Part shown: positions 51,301 through 64,000 of the stretch, one piece after another
Layout: each line of letters starts with the position of its first letter
How positions within the stretch are numbered: position 1 is the stretch's first letter
Made by a program: the position numbers and the translations under genes
Origin: Ascidia mentula
Taxonomy: Eukaryota > Chordata > Ascidiacea > Phlebobranchia > Ascidiidae
Reading direction: 5' to 3'
NCBI GenBank assembly: GCA_947561715.1
Contig: OX387205.1
Span: forward strand, 4,035,001-4,099,000
Length of the DNA: 64,000 nt
Notes under the pieces: generated by a model
Database searches by the model: none
What the model was told of the DNA's origin: nothing
Seen by the model: only the letters and a program-made list of their open reading frames with translations

Positions 51301-54300
51301 ATGCGCCATGTAAATGTTACTGCTTGTCCACATTTCCACTCACTTAGATATTACCAACAACAGTTTACACAATATATTTACCTTCCATAATAAGGACAAC
51401 ACACGCGGCTACGGGGCATAGTATTTTTTTGACGCGTGATAAAACAACGCCCAATTATTCATGCTTAAAACTATTTACTCGCTTTAAGTTGTCGACATTT
51501 AGTTGACTCGGAACATTCGCCTTTTACAGCAATCAGTACAGCATGTGGCCACCCATGCAACGTAACAGCTCTTGTGTCTGTCATCACCGACCCGATGACC
51601 CACACCCGGTTATCGCACAATCGCCCCTTTCCTCGTGGGGTTAAGGGGATTCACCCGCCACCCCACATGTAGTTTCCAAATGGGTTTGAAATTGTTTCCA
51701 GCTTGGTCAGCTTTTTTGAGTAGAAACACGCGCAGAATGTTCACGGCTGCCATGGAACAGTGTAAAATTTGTAGTTGAGTCCCCAAAACATGCCCAATAT
51801 GCGTGAGGGTTGCTTTCTTTCTGTTGTGGTTGACAAATGAACGCAATGTATCAGTCGTTGATGCAAACGTTGGGTTGCAAAAATCCACCTTCTTCGCACA
51901 TTTTACGAAAGTCAACAAGACCTACCTAGACACAAACTACTCAGGATTCTATAAAGTTGTTCAAAAAAATAAGCTATCTGGTCTCTGTTGGACATGAAGC
52001 TATGAAGAGATTTTGATGATACAAAATTTCAATGATCAACTTTTGCAAAGAGTTCGTCAATTGCAATAAATATTCAAGCTTTGTCCGGCACTGCGACAAG
52101 ATTATATGCCAACAAAACTTAAAACTAATGCAAACTTTTAAAGCACTCCTCATTGCAATGTCCACACAATTAAAAAAACGCCGATGCATTTCGCGTTTCA
52201 ACAAGCAAGGCAAAATATTTTCCCATTCGGCAGATTTCCAACACAAAACGAGGGGAAGCAACATTCTTAAGTGCAAGAGTGGCTGGAAAAGTGCTCTTCG
52301 CGCTTCCGTTTGTGCCAATCGCAGAAAAGGTCGCCGAGTTCGCCCAAAAGACAAGCGGAAATCATCGCAGAAGGAAATCTGTTGGCTCCGCGGATGCTCT
52401 TAAACAAAGTGGCCCGTCATCTTGCTTGAAGTGGTTGATATAGGACGGGTTCTCGTGTGCGTAGAGCGGTTGCGTGGAATGTAAGGAATGAATACAAAAC
52501 AGCGCACGGTCGGGTACACAAGATAATCATTTCCACATCTTGGTTGTAAACAGTCAGACTTCTAAAAGCGGTTCGTCGTACCTGTCGATATCAGCTTTTT
52601 CTTACAACTCATGTTGTGGTTTATAGACGTCTGCATACTGTGGGTTGAAATAGAGTTATTGCTCCCGACACCAAATTACCACAAGAATGCGCATCAAAAA
52701 CACACGGCGATAAAGTTTAATTGTTCACAGGGCTATTGGTAAACCGCTGAAAGCTTTTAATATTATTTTGGACGCGTTCTGGTGGAACCTTAACGATAAC
52801 GACGTATGTGAATTGGCTGGCCATTGTTCCCGGCCTCCACAGTGCTTTATAAGCCATTAGTTCTTACACCAACCTCGTAAAATTTTAAATGGCAATGACG
52901 CAACTACTTTGAAACCAAGTGACGACATTGCATAACAACTGCTGTGATGTACATGGTATGTGTTGACAAATTTAATTTGTGTTTACGTACTCTTTGATAA
53001 GTACCAGAATTACCAAGCAGACTTAAGCCAACAAAACTGGTTATCAATTTATGTAAGAAAACACCTTTTCTCAACATTTCAAGAGCAAAAGAATAGTCGA
53101 AAAAGCCGAATCTTCAACGCGAAACACTTGCGAGAAACGAGAAAAAACAACATTACGTAACGTGTTCCGGGGCCACTCGGGTCACCCAGCAGGAAGTGCA
53201 ACCGCGGCTAGCGTTACCCCAGGCCACAAATATACTTGCAACTTGCTAAAATTAGACACTCGCCAAGATAGGGTGGCGCAGCTAAAACGACATTCAATAC
53301 TAAAGGAATGCGACGAAGCAATTCAGAGTTGATCTCCGCTTCCCGTGTAACAGCTGGGAAAGCGAACTCGGTCGGGTTCGTTTCAGAACTCGAAACGCAT
53401 TTTCACGCGCCCTGGTAAACTTTTGGTTCATGTAACAGACGCACTGCAGTTGGTTTTTACCATTTATGCCTTTGGAAAAGTGTATCTGTCTTGCTACAGC
53501 AGTAAGATCGATTTAATCACCAATGCCACAATTTTGCTATGCTCGCTTGGCGGTAATACATATATTTCGATAAAGGAAGATTCTCAGATAAACTTTCCCA
53601 AAATTTGAAAACAATATTAACGCCTTTGTTATTGACCCAAAACACTTTTAAAGGACATGTGCGCATAAGTAATGGCTAAATAAGCAATAGGATGACCCTA
53701 AGTTTCAAACATTCTCTCAATACGAGGAAATCGGATTGGATGCGCCATCATAGAAGACACAAGTCGCATTGTTGCAGAGCGTAAATTTGCACGAAGCCGG
53801 TGTGAGAGGTTGTGTTTGTTTTTTCAATTACTGTCACAGCCGATGAGGTTTTCGGCAAACGTGGTTTTCCATGATCGCCTCAAGTTCGCTGATTATTGGC
53901 CCTTTCCGAACTTTTGCGGCATCACTAAAATCACAAAAGGGACCAGTTTTAGCGCCCGGTGAGCTATTTATGGAAGGGGCAGCGACGTTTAGGAAGCACC
54001 GACGACGGACGATTGGTTGATGGGCGCTTGGCTTTTGGGTCCAGTCAATTTCAGCGAGTTGTGAAAACGTGAATTTCGGCTTGCAACGACAGAAATCAAC
54101 TTAACCCGGAGAAACTAAATCGTCGGCGTTGTTTTCTGTTCAAAAACCTGGCCTTTGAAGCCGAGCGCCCAACACGAATTCTTCGGCAAAACGTCTCTGT
54201 GCTAGCGACGTTGACTGTATTTAGAGTTTTTGAGAAATTCGTGAAAGCGGCACCTGGCAAATGTTGAGACAACGTAATGGCATTGTTGAAAATTTCGCTG

Positions 54301-56400
54301 GACAATGTTCAGACGAGAAGGGGTTTAGTCTGGTCGAAATCGTGCTCAAGGCCCATTTAACCCCGAGCAGTAACAACATCTAAGCAAAACATGCAGTGTT
54401 GCAGTTATTTGGAAAATGTGCGGCCCTTGCCAACAAACAGCAACGTGGGACCTCATTTGTCACTTGGGCCCACTTTGAACTGGCACAGTTTGTCCAGGCG
54501 CCAAGAGGGTCAGAAAAGATAGATTTTATCTCACCTTTGACCGAAACATGTTTAAAACTCTGTTTGTTGAGGGCGTAAGTGCAAAAACCGTCGTTTGCTT
54601 GCAAAGTAAAATAAATCAAAATTCTTAGATTTTTTTGACTTGCTGTGAAAGAACGAACGTTTGCAAGTTCACGAAACGAATCAAAAGCATTAACGCGGTA
54701 TTTTCATTTCATCAAAATTTTGCACAGATTTATTTGGCAAAAGCGTGCAGTTGGTGCCTCCCAATGCGTGGAGAAGTATAAAGTATGCACACCCTAAAAC
54801 AACTCAACCTCATTACAATAAACCCCCAATGACGCACGGCAACGACCAAATATTTCAAGCACTCAACAATTCGCCTTACCCGTAGAGCAAAGCATTGTAC
54901 GCAAGCCCCATTCCAGTCATGCTTGCAGCGCTCTCTAAATGGGGAACGTTCGTACGTGGGTAATTCGAACGTCGACGTCAAAGTGTTCCACGTAAACACG
55001 TTCCTGCAGAGGAGTGTTAGCAAATAGTTGCCATCAGGAGGTTTTTTTGGGGGGAAAAACTTTTTATGTGTTTATTTTCTATTTTGAGTCTTTTTTCATT
55101 CCGGTCCCTCATTGTGAGTGTATTTAACGATATATGAGTGAATTCTGTTCAATTTTTACATGCAGAAAAAATAGGAATATCGTAGATCATATCACCGATA
55201 CCTTAAAATTTAAAGGAGTGATTCGAAATGATACTCAGGAATGAAAATGATTTTTAAGAACAGTAGAAAAACATTGAGATTTATCATGGCGCCGAATAAG
55301 TGAGTGCCTTTCTTAACTACAAGAATTTTTGACATTGCTGGCATCTACATTCCTAATCTGGCCGTTTTCATTGGCAAATATGCGTTTAAAATGTCACGAA
55401 CCCCAATGCGCATCGCGGTAATGGACGTATCAATTCAAAGAGTAGAGCTTATAGGGTCTTATTTAACAGATCAACCGATAGGCCCTAAACACGAGGCCTA
55501 TTGCACTGAGCACCTGCCTTTGACTGCATACCCGGCAATCAAGTACGACTGAGGAGTGATAATTTCGCCGCCCTATCCCGAATTAAATGCCCCGCTTTCA
55601 AACGTCTGTGCAGGTTCGTTTTGCGTTTGTAGTTGAGAGGAATGTGTCAATCAACTTGCGAAAGGGCACCTGACTTTGGCCGGGCGCATCTGGCAAATGG
55701 TCGTATTGCGCTTGTTTACTTAAATCGTCAAGTCGCGGTATCAACTTGCGCACAAATCGTTCCATTGCGATATTTTAAGGCGCACAGTTGCGTTGCAAGC
55801 GTCTCAGGTAATTGGAAGGAGGCATTTTTCTTCAACGCGCGCCGATCGCTTGGCGTATGACGTCATGGCAATGGCAAAGCAACGCCCTGTGCAATATGAA
55901 AGCTATCCGCATATCTTGGGGCTAAAATGGCCGACCATTACACATCGAAAACGATTCCTTATATAACAAGACACTTATGATCAACCTTAACTGCACTTTA
56001 TGCTAAAATATTTCAACACCATGGCACAAATACCACAAGAAGGAAATATATTTACCGCAATACTTCCTTTTTACTAGTAAACTGTTGTGATTAATTTCAA
56101 TCGACGCCTTCCCAAGCATTCCGGACGCCATTAATGCCGTCTGGTAAATGCTATCGTCGCCATATTTGTCAGGTCTGTGTAAGCCATCGCCAACTCCCGA
56201 AGAAAAACGCTTCCTTTTTTACCTCAGTTCATACAGTTGTATAATCAACGAACATATTGACGGGTCTTTTACCTTTTATAAACCAATGTATCCTATATAA
56301 GCATATTTCAATTAGTCTGTTCTTCTGGCCCAATTAAACGACAGCAACAGCAACACCGTAGGCATAGTAACATCAGATATTGTGCTACTTTTGCTGCCAG
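48394..56400. other. Gene-poor region right of the CCN pair, first part
   Basis: I recognise no gene. A 123-codon frame on the plus strand (52032-52403) is rich in Lys/Arg with a basic C-terminal run; an equally long frame overlaps on the other strand, so neither is supported. CpG-rich, with no clear mobile element. Confidence 0.4.
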
Positions 56401-56422
56401 ACATACTGCAATTTAAACCTGA

Positions 56423-56665
56423 CCTGGCAATCACCGACCTGTGTGTATCATGTTCAGATATTTCGCTTTAGAGTAGGCTTAATTACAATTTCAACAGATT
56501 TGACTGAAAACAAATCTTTTCAAACACAATTTTTGGTGGAATGCTTTACCCAATAGTTTGAGGTAAACAAATTAAATCAGCGTTACCAAAAATGATGATT
56601 GATAATACTGGCAGCAACAAAGTCCTTCAATTCCTCGATTTGCGAAAAAAGTCATTGAATTCCAT
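56423..56665 (+). repeat. Dispersed repeat, copy A
   Basis: From CCTGGCAATCACC through GTGTATCATGTT, CTTTAGAGTAGGCT, CAACAGATTTGAC and TTTTTGGTGGAATGCTT to GTCATTGAATTC, it matches copy B at 58764-59039 with scattered changes. It has no coding potential. It is followed directly by a hammerhead-like segment (56679-56713). Probably a non-autonomous element; its ends are not defined. Confidence 0.75.
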
Positions 56666-56678
56666 AAACACTTTAAAC

Positions 56679-56713
56679 CTGATGAAGTGTTGCTGTACGG
56701 CAAACGAAACGTC
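56679..56713 (+). ncRNA. Minimal hammerhead-like motif after repeat copy A
   Basis: CTGATGA (56679-56685), a stem with one bulge (GTGTTGC pairing with GCAAAC), then GAAAC (56706-56710) immediately followed by GTC. Core order matches a type I hammerhead with a stem III of only two base pairs and no loop, which can work only as a dimer, as described for minimal hammerheads of some retroelements. Stem I pairing is weak. A similar order occurs at 4819-4858. Confidence 0.35.
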
Positions 56714-58164
56714 GCAAAAATAAAATACGTAAAAATATCCCAGTCATTTTCAAATTACAATAACATCAGTATTGCGTTTTCTAACACCCAGCTACATGGG
56801 TCTTAAAAAGTGTTATGGCTAAAATTTTGAAAACTGTGTGTTTTATGGGAAAAGTCATCACTAAAATATTTTTGATCAGATGTAGTCCAAATGTTTCGGG
56901 GGCATTGCTACACTTCCAACGACAGGGACATGTGTAAATTTTTGAAGCTCTTCAAAAATATGTGGTAACTACGCATGCAGGCCGTACACAATGCCCAAAA
57001 CTACATAACACTCAACCCAAGTTCAATTACAACAAGTCGTTTCAGACCAGCATTATATTAAACATGGTACTGCCGACGCTTCAATTAATTCGTGGTTTAA
57101 TTGATAAAAGTTTCTAAATGTAGAAACGATAACGAACTTATATTTAATCAACATTCAAAATGGCGGATGGACTTCCGTCTTGTATTGCAACCTAATTGGT
57201 GTTGGCAACGTTTCACCGGGGCGCCACCTCGCGGATAAAATGTTAACGAGTAGACTCGGTAAAGCAATGTCAATAATGTACCGCAGACAACAATGCCCTG
57301 CTATAGCAGAAGCCATTAGCGTCAATAACGGAACAATACGAGCCATTGTGATTAATGAAACTGCTTTGATTTGCCTCGCGGGCTGTGGGCACGTATTGTT
57401 ACTCCCTCGGAAGAACTGCAACTATTGTTGCGATAATAAATGAATTAGTGGCAAGCCACAGAGGCCCACGACGAACAAAAGGTCCCTTGGCTGGCGGAAA
57501 CAAAAATATTGCACATTCATGCTGGTACAGGAAGGCTTACTTTGCCCTTACGAACGTGCGATACGCACAGGGGGTCGCTTGGGTCTCGGTCAATGCTGCC
57601 GATTGTTCGAGGGTTAAAATCTCGGCGGTTCAGTTGCCTTGTGTGAGGCCACCATTGTTCTAAACTGCGAACCTGTGCCAGAACTGACGCCCGCAAAGCA
57701 CCTGCTGATGATGTTCGGGCCACACAAGGGCAGGGTATCTCAGTTTGTGGTGGGACTCAGTGGGCGGACAAGTTGCAAAAAGCTGACAACTGAACGATAA
57801 TAAAGGTTGAGTGTTTATACAACTGTGACGCTATTTACGTTTTGAAGGAGTAAACGTGATATCAACATACTCTGTAAGCAATATTACGTCAATGAGGAAC
57901 AATATGCATCGTATTGGAATCAATATTGAACCTATGATGAATAGAAAGATGTAAATCACTTTAATTAAATATTTGCACGATGTAAATATTCCAGTGTTCC
58001 GTATTTCGGTTCCAGGTTTAAAAACAAACCCCTAAGAATAAAATTCTGCTCCTGGTGAAGCTGGCTCAACCTCAAATAAAACTTCAAAGCAAACGCCCCA
58101 CGGACAAAACAGCATTTTTTCACTTCCTTTGAAAACATCATTACCACTGACACGGCTCTGACGA

Positions 58165-58359
58165 TTGTTGTTGTTGTTGTTGCAGAACGTCCCACGAACC
58201 AGAACCGCTTGTGGTATGTGGCATGCAAATTTGGCGGAACCTATATACACAAACACTTCATTCCTCAGGTGTTTGTCGTTTCCGTGACTTTACGACGAGC
58301 TGCTTTTCCCTGGGTACTCGCGTTCAAAATCGATAAACGATCAATTCCCCCCCCCCCCC
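58165..58359. repeat. Simple repeats: (GTT)n and a 13-base poly-C run
   Basis: GTT repeats at about 58165-58182 and an uninterrupted run of 13 C at 58347-58359. Both are likely length-variable and error-prone in assembly. Confidence 0.8.
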
Positions 58360-58763
58360 TGGAACTCTCTGATGGTGAATAATTGGAGGTTTGAATATCT
58401 TTTGGTTTGCACGAAAAATTTTGATTCCAAAATCCTTTAACTCGCAGAAAAGATGTTATTGTAACAATAAGGTACTAAACCGACACAAACACCCTGAGGG
58501 TCGACGTTATTTTGGCAGATTCCTATGGCATTGGACAAAAAAGCTTAAATTCACTTGGCGTATAAGTGACATGGGCATGCACGGCATTCACCTTCGTTAC
58601 AAATCATTCCTACAAGTTTGAACGACAAGGGAAGATCTGGGTGGGAATAAAGGTATGAAGAGAACACCAACACTACCACAGGATGTCCCATGCTAAGATA
58701 TGATTTGTAGTATTTGTGTGTGTGTTGATCTTAACCAGAACTATGGTTGTATACAAATGATAT

Positions 58764-59039
58764 CCTGGTAAAGACCCACGTGTATCATGTTGAGATATTT
58801 CACTTTAGAGTAGGCTAAATTTACGTTTCAACAGATTTGACAGAAAACATCTTTTTTTACAAGCAGGCCATACAGGTAATCATTTCAAACACAAATTTTG
58901 GTGGAATGCTTAACCCTATAGTTTGCGGAAAAAAAATTAAATCATAAAAGCAGTGTTAACAAAAATGACGAATAGTAAATACTAACAGCAACAACGTGTT
59001 ACGAATCTTCGATTTCCGAAAAACGTCATTAAATTCACC
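58764..59039 (+). repeat. Dispersed repeat, copy B
   Basis: Second copy of the repeat at 56423, same orientation, 2.3 kb away. It carries an extra stretch of about 30 bases near 58860 and lacks the hammerhead-like tail. The copies differ at many single bases, so the duplication is not recent. Confidence 0.75.
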
Positions 59040-62000
59040 AAGAAAAGACGTTACCACGCCCATCAAAACATGATTTATGGGGGCTAATCCTACGGCGACC
59101 CACGCAGAGACCCCAGGGCCCAAGTGAAATCTGAAACGAGCAGTCGGTTTTTTGCTGACATTGTTGCATGGCTGCATGTCGATCTATGGACTTTAAGCAC
59201 ACAAGGTTTTGTGCCCTCGGACAAAATTGGTGACCGTATCTGTATGTAAAAACTGTTTAAGTGAACGCTAAACTTTTAGAGTAACCATAGATAGTGTGTT
59301 TAACTTGTTCAGAATATCTGCCGCACTCGCTTTAAATATATTGTGTGATGACGTGGTTCCTTCAAATTAAAATGGTGGCATTACAAAGAGACACATCCAA
59401 TATACTAAACAGGCGTTACTAGGGAGTGGAAAACAAGAGGATATCCCAAGATTTTCTGTGATATAAGTAGGCTAAAGACATGTTGCAGGGCGACAAGAAA
59501 CACAGTAAACAAGAACCAGTCTTTGTAATTGGCAACAGTTTCCGATGGTCGACCATTTCGGTTGACTTTTCTGTAAGGTTATCGGCCATCACGTAAATAA
59601 GCAACCGCTGAACCACGGACCTTTTCATTGCAAATGGCATCCTATTGACTTTTGACCTACTGTTTCGTCACTTAACCGTGTTGGGTGCCAAAGGCCACTC
59701 GCGGGAACAGGTGCCTCACAATGGGGCCACGGGCCAGAACTCATTAACTGCGACGCCGCGGAACCCGCACTCGTGTGCCGCAACGAACGAGTACTCAAGC
59801 GCGAACAGGTGGAAAGCGAGTAGTTGCAACTCGACCCACTTATGAAGCCACGTCAGAATCGCGCTTTTCGTTAAAGTCGCGTGTCGGGGTTCGCAAAAAT
59901 TTGGCGTGGTTCGCTCTGCCCCCAAACAAAATCACGACGCCAGACTTGGGGTCTTGAGAACGGGTGTAACTGGCGGCGACCTTCCTTCACCACTTGTCGG
60001 GCCTCGTTCAAGGGCAAGTATTTGTGCTCTCCGTGACCCTACAACTAGCTTTTGGAAGACCCAACACTAGTCCTCTCGTTCATATCTTGCGCCCAGCCCA
60101 ATTTTCGAGTGCCATGCACCGAGTCTGAAACAACCAGTGACGTCACGGACATAACAACGTAGACGACAGAAACACAAAGGTCCGCCATCGCCCTTTCCGC
60201 CGGCCCGCACTGTAGCAACAAACAAGCCCAAAACGCCCGGCGAAGTTATGGAAATGGGCCTGGAGCTCGACGGTCCATGACGTATGTGAAAGATTCCACA
60301 TTAATCAATGGTACAACACCACAACCCCAGGTTCCTTATTGTGATAAATGCATTGCGCAAAAAGGGTGTTGCGCTATTCTGCCCGATATAGCTCGAAAAC
60401 GAAGACGAATCCCCAACGGTGAAAGTTGAGTAATTGAAAGCTTTCGATTTGTGTTCACGACTGCACATCAGTATATTTCGATTTACGCGCCCAGAGTATA
60501 TTGAATAATGATGCACGACCATCCCAATGTACACGTAGCATTCATGAGGATGCGTTTTCCTGTCTATGCCTTAAAGCATAAGGACATAGGCCCAGTTTCA
60601 TGATTTTTTTGGGAGTCTCAACAATTTAATAATCAAACACTACACAAGACAAACTTATTGAACAAAAAATTCACAAAAGTATCACTAGGCGTGAAGTAAC
60701 AGTATTTTACCGTGGTACTTTTAAACTTTCGTAACATACTTAAAACTTGAATATATTTAGTATTACAGTGTTGTGTAGTATACGGTAAACCCAACGTTTG
60801 TCGTAATAAAAAAAATATTCCTAATTTCACCAGGGCCCTTAAGAGGAAAAAATGCGCGGGTGCAAAAACTTTTACGCTTTTCATAAGAGTGCACCGACGG
60901 GGCCAAATGACCCAGGGGCCCAGTAATCTGTGGCCATGGAAATCCCTTCAAAAGCAACAGTGATTTTCGTGTCCCACTCCCTTTGATATTCCTGTGCTCC
61001 GTATGGGATCTTTATGGGCCATGGCACGACGCACCCATCGCCTAGCCGGTTACAACCAAATCATGCAAAAAGGTGGGGCTATAGTTGGGCCGGCCGTGGC
61101 TGAAATTTATCAACGAACCCTGACGTGTTATGCGATCCAGCAGAGCAAATGTCCTTCAGTCCGTGAGACCGCGGCGCACGAACCCCATCGCCCTTGACCT
61201 TAAACAAATTGAAACGTCAATCAGCGGCGGTGAATCTACGACGCCGCCATACGACGTCGATTGTCTGCATCTGCACAAAAGGAACGGTTGGAATCCCTAG
61301 GGGATGCATCGTTAGGCCACTTTGAAATTGACATTAAACACTCCTGGTCACGATGACGGCGCGAGCATTGGCATATTGATGAGCAGAGATAAGCCAGGAA
61401 TGCTCTAGCACGCGCGGAATGCCCTTAACGGATTTCTTCGCATACCGATTGGGCAACATGACGCAATGCCTGGCGGAGTGAAAGGTGATAACAACGATCA
61501 ACAGCACATTATTGTCTGCGGTCAATATATCACAGCGCTTCGGGATCGGTCCATCTAATCTGGGCCCGTGGCGATGAGGTCATGCACACTTGTGAGCGCT
61601 GACTGTATGACAGACTCCGTTTGCGGATGAATTAGGCGCTGTTTGTGCTGACCTTGTAGAAGCAATTTACTGACAGGCACCAATTTGCGAAAACACAGTG
61701 GCCCGTTCAGGTAAAACGCAGACATAAATGTGCATTGTTTTCGGTTTAATGAAAGGTAGCAGGCGATTAAATTGATTTTGATTTACGGAAGGTTTGGCGC
61801 CTTGGCCATGTTTTCCCGTGAGAAACAAACCTCAAATACAAGTTTAAAGTCCATCAACTGTTCTTTAAACGAAAGATCTCTTCTTAAAACATGTGCCAGT
61901 CAAAACCTGAACAAACCCCATGTTGTGTTGCTGAAATCTCATTCATCAAATCAATTTAACGGGTCCAAACTACAAACGAAACGTTCTTTACCTCTGAATC

Positions 62001-63670
62001 TTAAATAAACAGGGAATATATTTCTCCTAAAAAAAAATATTTCAAACCGATTTGACCTTTTTTGTGGTCTTTGAGAACAATTGCGTAACCATCTTTCAAG
62101 CCATCTCGCGCTGGAAAGTGAATAAAGTTCAAAAGAAACAATTCCAATTTCAAAAACAAGCTTAAAAGAACATGCGATTAACATCCGACCAACATCCTAC
62201 TACTAAACGTATCAAAATGATATAAAATGAAAGCACAAATGAATCACCAATACCTCAAGAGTCACTTTGTGGATAAAAATCCCTTTTATTAATGTGGAAA
62301 GGCGACAGCTTAAAAAATATCTAGCACGATTAGTCCTTGGGCTTTGCATTTTGACTTATAGCCTTTATACTGTATTAAAACTATAACATTTAATTTCTAT
62401 GTAATTATAGGAATTGGACTGATGACTCAAATGGCGAATGTTGCTTATCCGCAGAGAGGTCAAAAGCTTACACTTCATGGTGAGTCAACGCTAGGAAACC
62501 TACACAATTTCCCAAATATCCCAAATCCCAATTCATCATTTCGACCACAACAGTCATTTCTGGAGTAATACCTCACAGCACTGGTTTAAGGGATAAACAA
62601 GCCTAGGTGTTTGTTTGGGTAAACCTGACAAGTAGAGCATTTTTTGGTACAGGTGGGGCCGAAGAAGATGTCACAGCCGTGCTCGAAATAGGCACATGCC
62701 CTTCCCTTTCATAACCCGTCTGATCCCTCGTGAATTCCTCGCGAAATCCGCCGTAATCCAGACAAGAGCAACATTACAAGGCGGACAGACTAAATGCCAC
62801 CTTCAGAGCTGGTTTGGTGATGTTGTATGCCCGTCGTGTCGCACAGCTAACAACAACATTATTGGCGACAACAGCTGCAGTGAAATTGGGCCGTGTTTAG
62901 GGCCAAATAAGGTGAATGTTTATTTCGTGTTTTGGGACCCGTCATTCACTCGTCTGGGGCGTGGCAGTGCGCCGTTGGTCCCCATAAGGTCACGAAATCC
63001 CGAAGCAAAACTTCCGGTTTGCGAAGCTGTGCCCAAATGGGTTAAAATTTACACGAAAGGCAACGATGCCGGGATTCGAAATGTCAGTGCTCTAATGTTT
63101 TGACAACGCAGCTCGGCGGGCGATGCTAAAAAGCATTACCTTTTTTTGTCAGGACTGGAGATTGAGCCAATATAAACGGTCCTGACAGCTTTGCTTATAT
63201 CGATTCAGCCGCTTGTCGAGTGTTGTTGAGTCTTCATCTCCGTATGTTTATTTTCGCAATAGGTGCATTCCCGAAAAGAGAACCACATACCAATTTGTCG
63301 CAAGAATTCTCGGAATCCGTGACACTCCGATGTGTCACGAAAATTGACCTCAAGTTTGTCGGAGAAAACAAATGTTGTTACGAGACGTAAAAACTTAACT
63401 CATTACTTGCCGCGCTCATATAGCAGTAATTAAAGGTGTGTTGCTAATTACTGTCACCGAGTTTAACCGTCTATAACTTTATTTCTATAGACGCTAGACG
63501 AAAACCTAAAACACAAAAGTTGTTTGAAACAGCCCACTCTACACATTTGTCCATTTTTTTTCTTTAACTCAATGTTTTCAATGAGTTATAATGCAAAATG
63601 CAACCATTTCAACTAAAGGCGCTTTTGAACCGAATGCGTACGTTTTAATTGCCCAATTAACAGTTAAATA
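59040..63670. other. Gene-poor right part of the window
   Basis: Apart from the possible 69-base exon at 62411, I see no gene, RNA or mobile element. Open frames are short and overlapping on both strands. Confidence 0.4.
62411..62479 (+). CDS. Possible orphan exon
   Basis: A 69-base block sits between a fair acceptor (TGTAATTATAG) and an excellent donor (CATG|GTGAGT). Two frames are open: one reads YPQRGQKLTLH, faintly like the start of FKBP domains, the other NWTDDSNGECC. No partner exon is found in the window; a gene could continue past the right edge. Weak. Confidence 0.2.
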
Positions 63671-63679
63671 ATTACCTAT

Positions 63680-63941
63680 AACTAACGCAGTAATATTTCA
63701 TGCAATGGCATGATAGGCAGGATCGCCCCACTGCGCAGGTCCTTGCTTGGCGATCACAGCTAACGTATCGCGATCATGAGGTTTTCAGGCTTGGCAGCCC
63801 AGGCAATGCAGCCCAGCTGGATCAGCCACTTTTTCCTGACAAGTCGAAGCAAGATTTGAAAAATCAAGCTCCCGGTGAGGTTTGAACTCACGACCCTGGG
63901 CTAACCAGGCCCAACGCTCTACCAACTGAGCTACAGGAGCT
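63680..63941 (-). mobile_element. tRNA-derived SINE
   Basis: On the minus strand a tRNA-like head (63941 to about 63868) has an A box TAGCTCAGTTGG, a B box GTTCAAACC with a good T stem (GTGAG/CTCAC) and an acceptor stem GCTCCTG/CGGGAGC. The anticodon arm has an extra base and does not fold as a normal tRNA, so this is a tRNA relative, not a tRNA gene. About 190 bases of unrelated body follow, and its distal part recurs at 20040-20140. Ciona is known to carry tRNA-related composite SINEs; I cannot say which family this is. Confidence 0.7.
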
Positions 63942-64000
63942 CAGTGGTTTCACGGGGTATATTGTGGCCAAGGTACACTGGTGCGCAAGCGCACAACTTG

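Noticed and set aside
52032..52403. 123-codon basic open frame
   Set aside because: An equally long frame overlaps on the opposite strand (51974-52354), and no recognisable motif supports either.
63868..63941. tRNA gene on the minus strand
   Set aside because: The anticodon arm has an extra base and does not give a standard 7-base loop with a 5-bp stem; the adjoining repeat body shows it is a SINE head.

Overview
The window reads as animal genomic DNA, most likely from a sea squirt of the genus Ciona. Three things point that way. Genes are split by short introns with clean GT..AG borders. The proteins are deuterostome-like (an ABCA3-type lipid transporter and two CCN matricellular proteins). 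CpG content switches sharply between a CpG-poor gene body (about 1-17.4 kb) and a CpG-rich remainder, which matches the mosaic methylation known from Ciona. A tRNA-headed SINE and acceptor sites just upstream of start codons (compatible with spliced-leader trans-splicing) also fit. The genus is an inference; no species marker was checked.

Layout. (1) 443-17,360, minus strand: a complete ABCA3-type ABC transporter. I could join 37 coding exons in frame into 1,806 residues, with both nucleotide-binding domains intact. Its introns hold a recent 959-bp hAT-type transposon with a perfect 8-bp target duplication, two relics of a repeat with a hammerhead-ribozyme core, and a small inverted-repeat element. 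(2) 17.4-28.0 kb: intergenic, with a degenerate hAT MITE, a SINE fragment, a 17-bp triplicate repeat and a pair of CRE sites. (3) 28,040-35,644, plus strand: a full four-domain CCN gene (IGFBP, VWC, TSP1, CT; 6 coding exons, 422 residues) with a TATA box and an inverted CRE pair upstream. (4) 39,422-39,814, minus strand: a probable coding exon with an N-myristoylation start and a PKA-like site, family unknown. (5) 44,350-48,393, plus strand: a second, reduced CCN gene (signal peptide, TSP1, CT; 3 coding exons, 206 residues). It shares intron positions with the first CCN gene. It lacks IGFBP and VWC, and its CT domain lacks exactly the two cysteines that normally pair with each other. (6) 48.4-64 kb: mostly gene-free, with two copies of a dispersed repeat (56.4 and 58.8 kb), microsatellites, one possible orphan exon and a near-complete tRNA-derived SINE at the right edge.

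How the genes relate. ABCA3-type proteins load phospholipid into lysosome-related organelles. The CCN proteins are secreted regulators of matrix and growth-factor signalling. The two CCN genes look like a local duplication followed by domain loss. I see no functional link between the transporter and the CCN pair; they are neighbours with opposite CpG histories.
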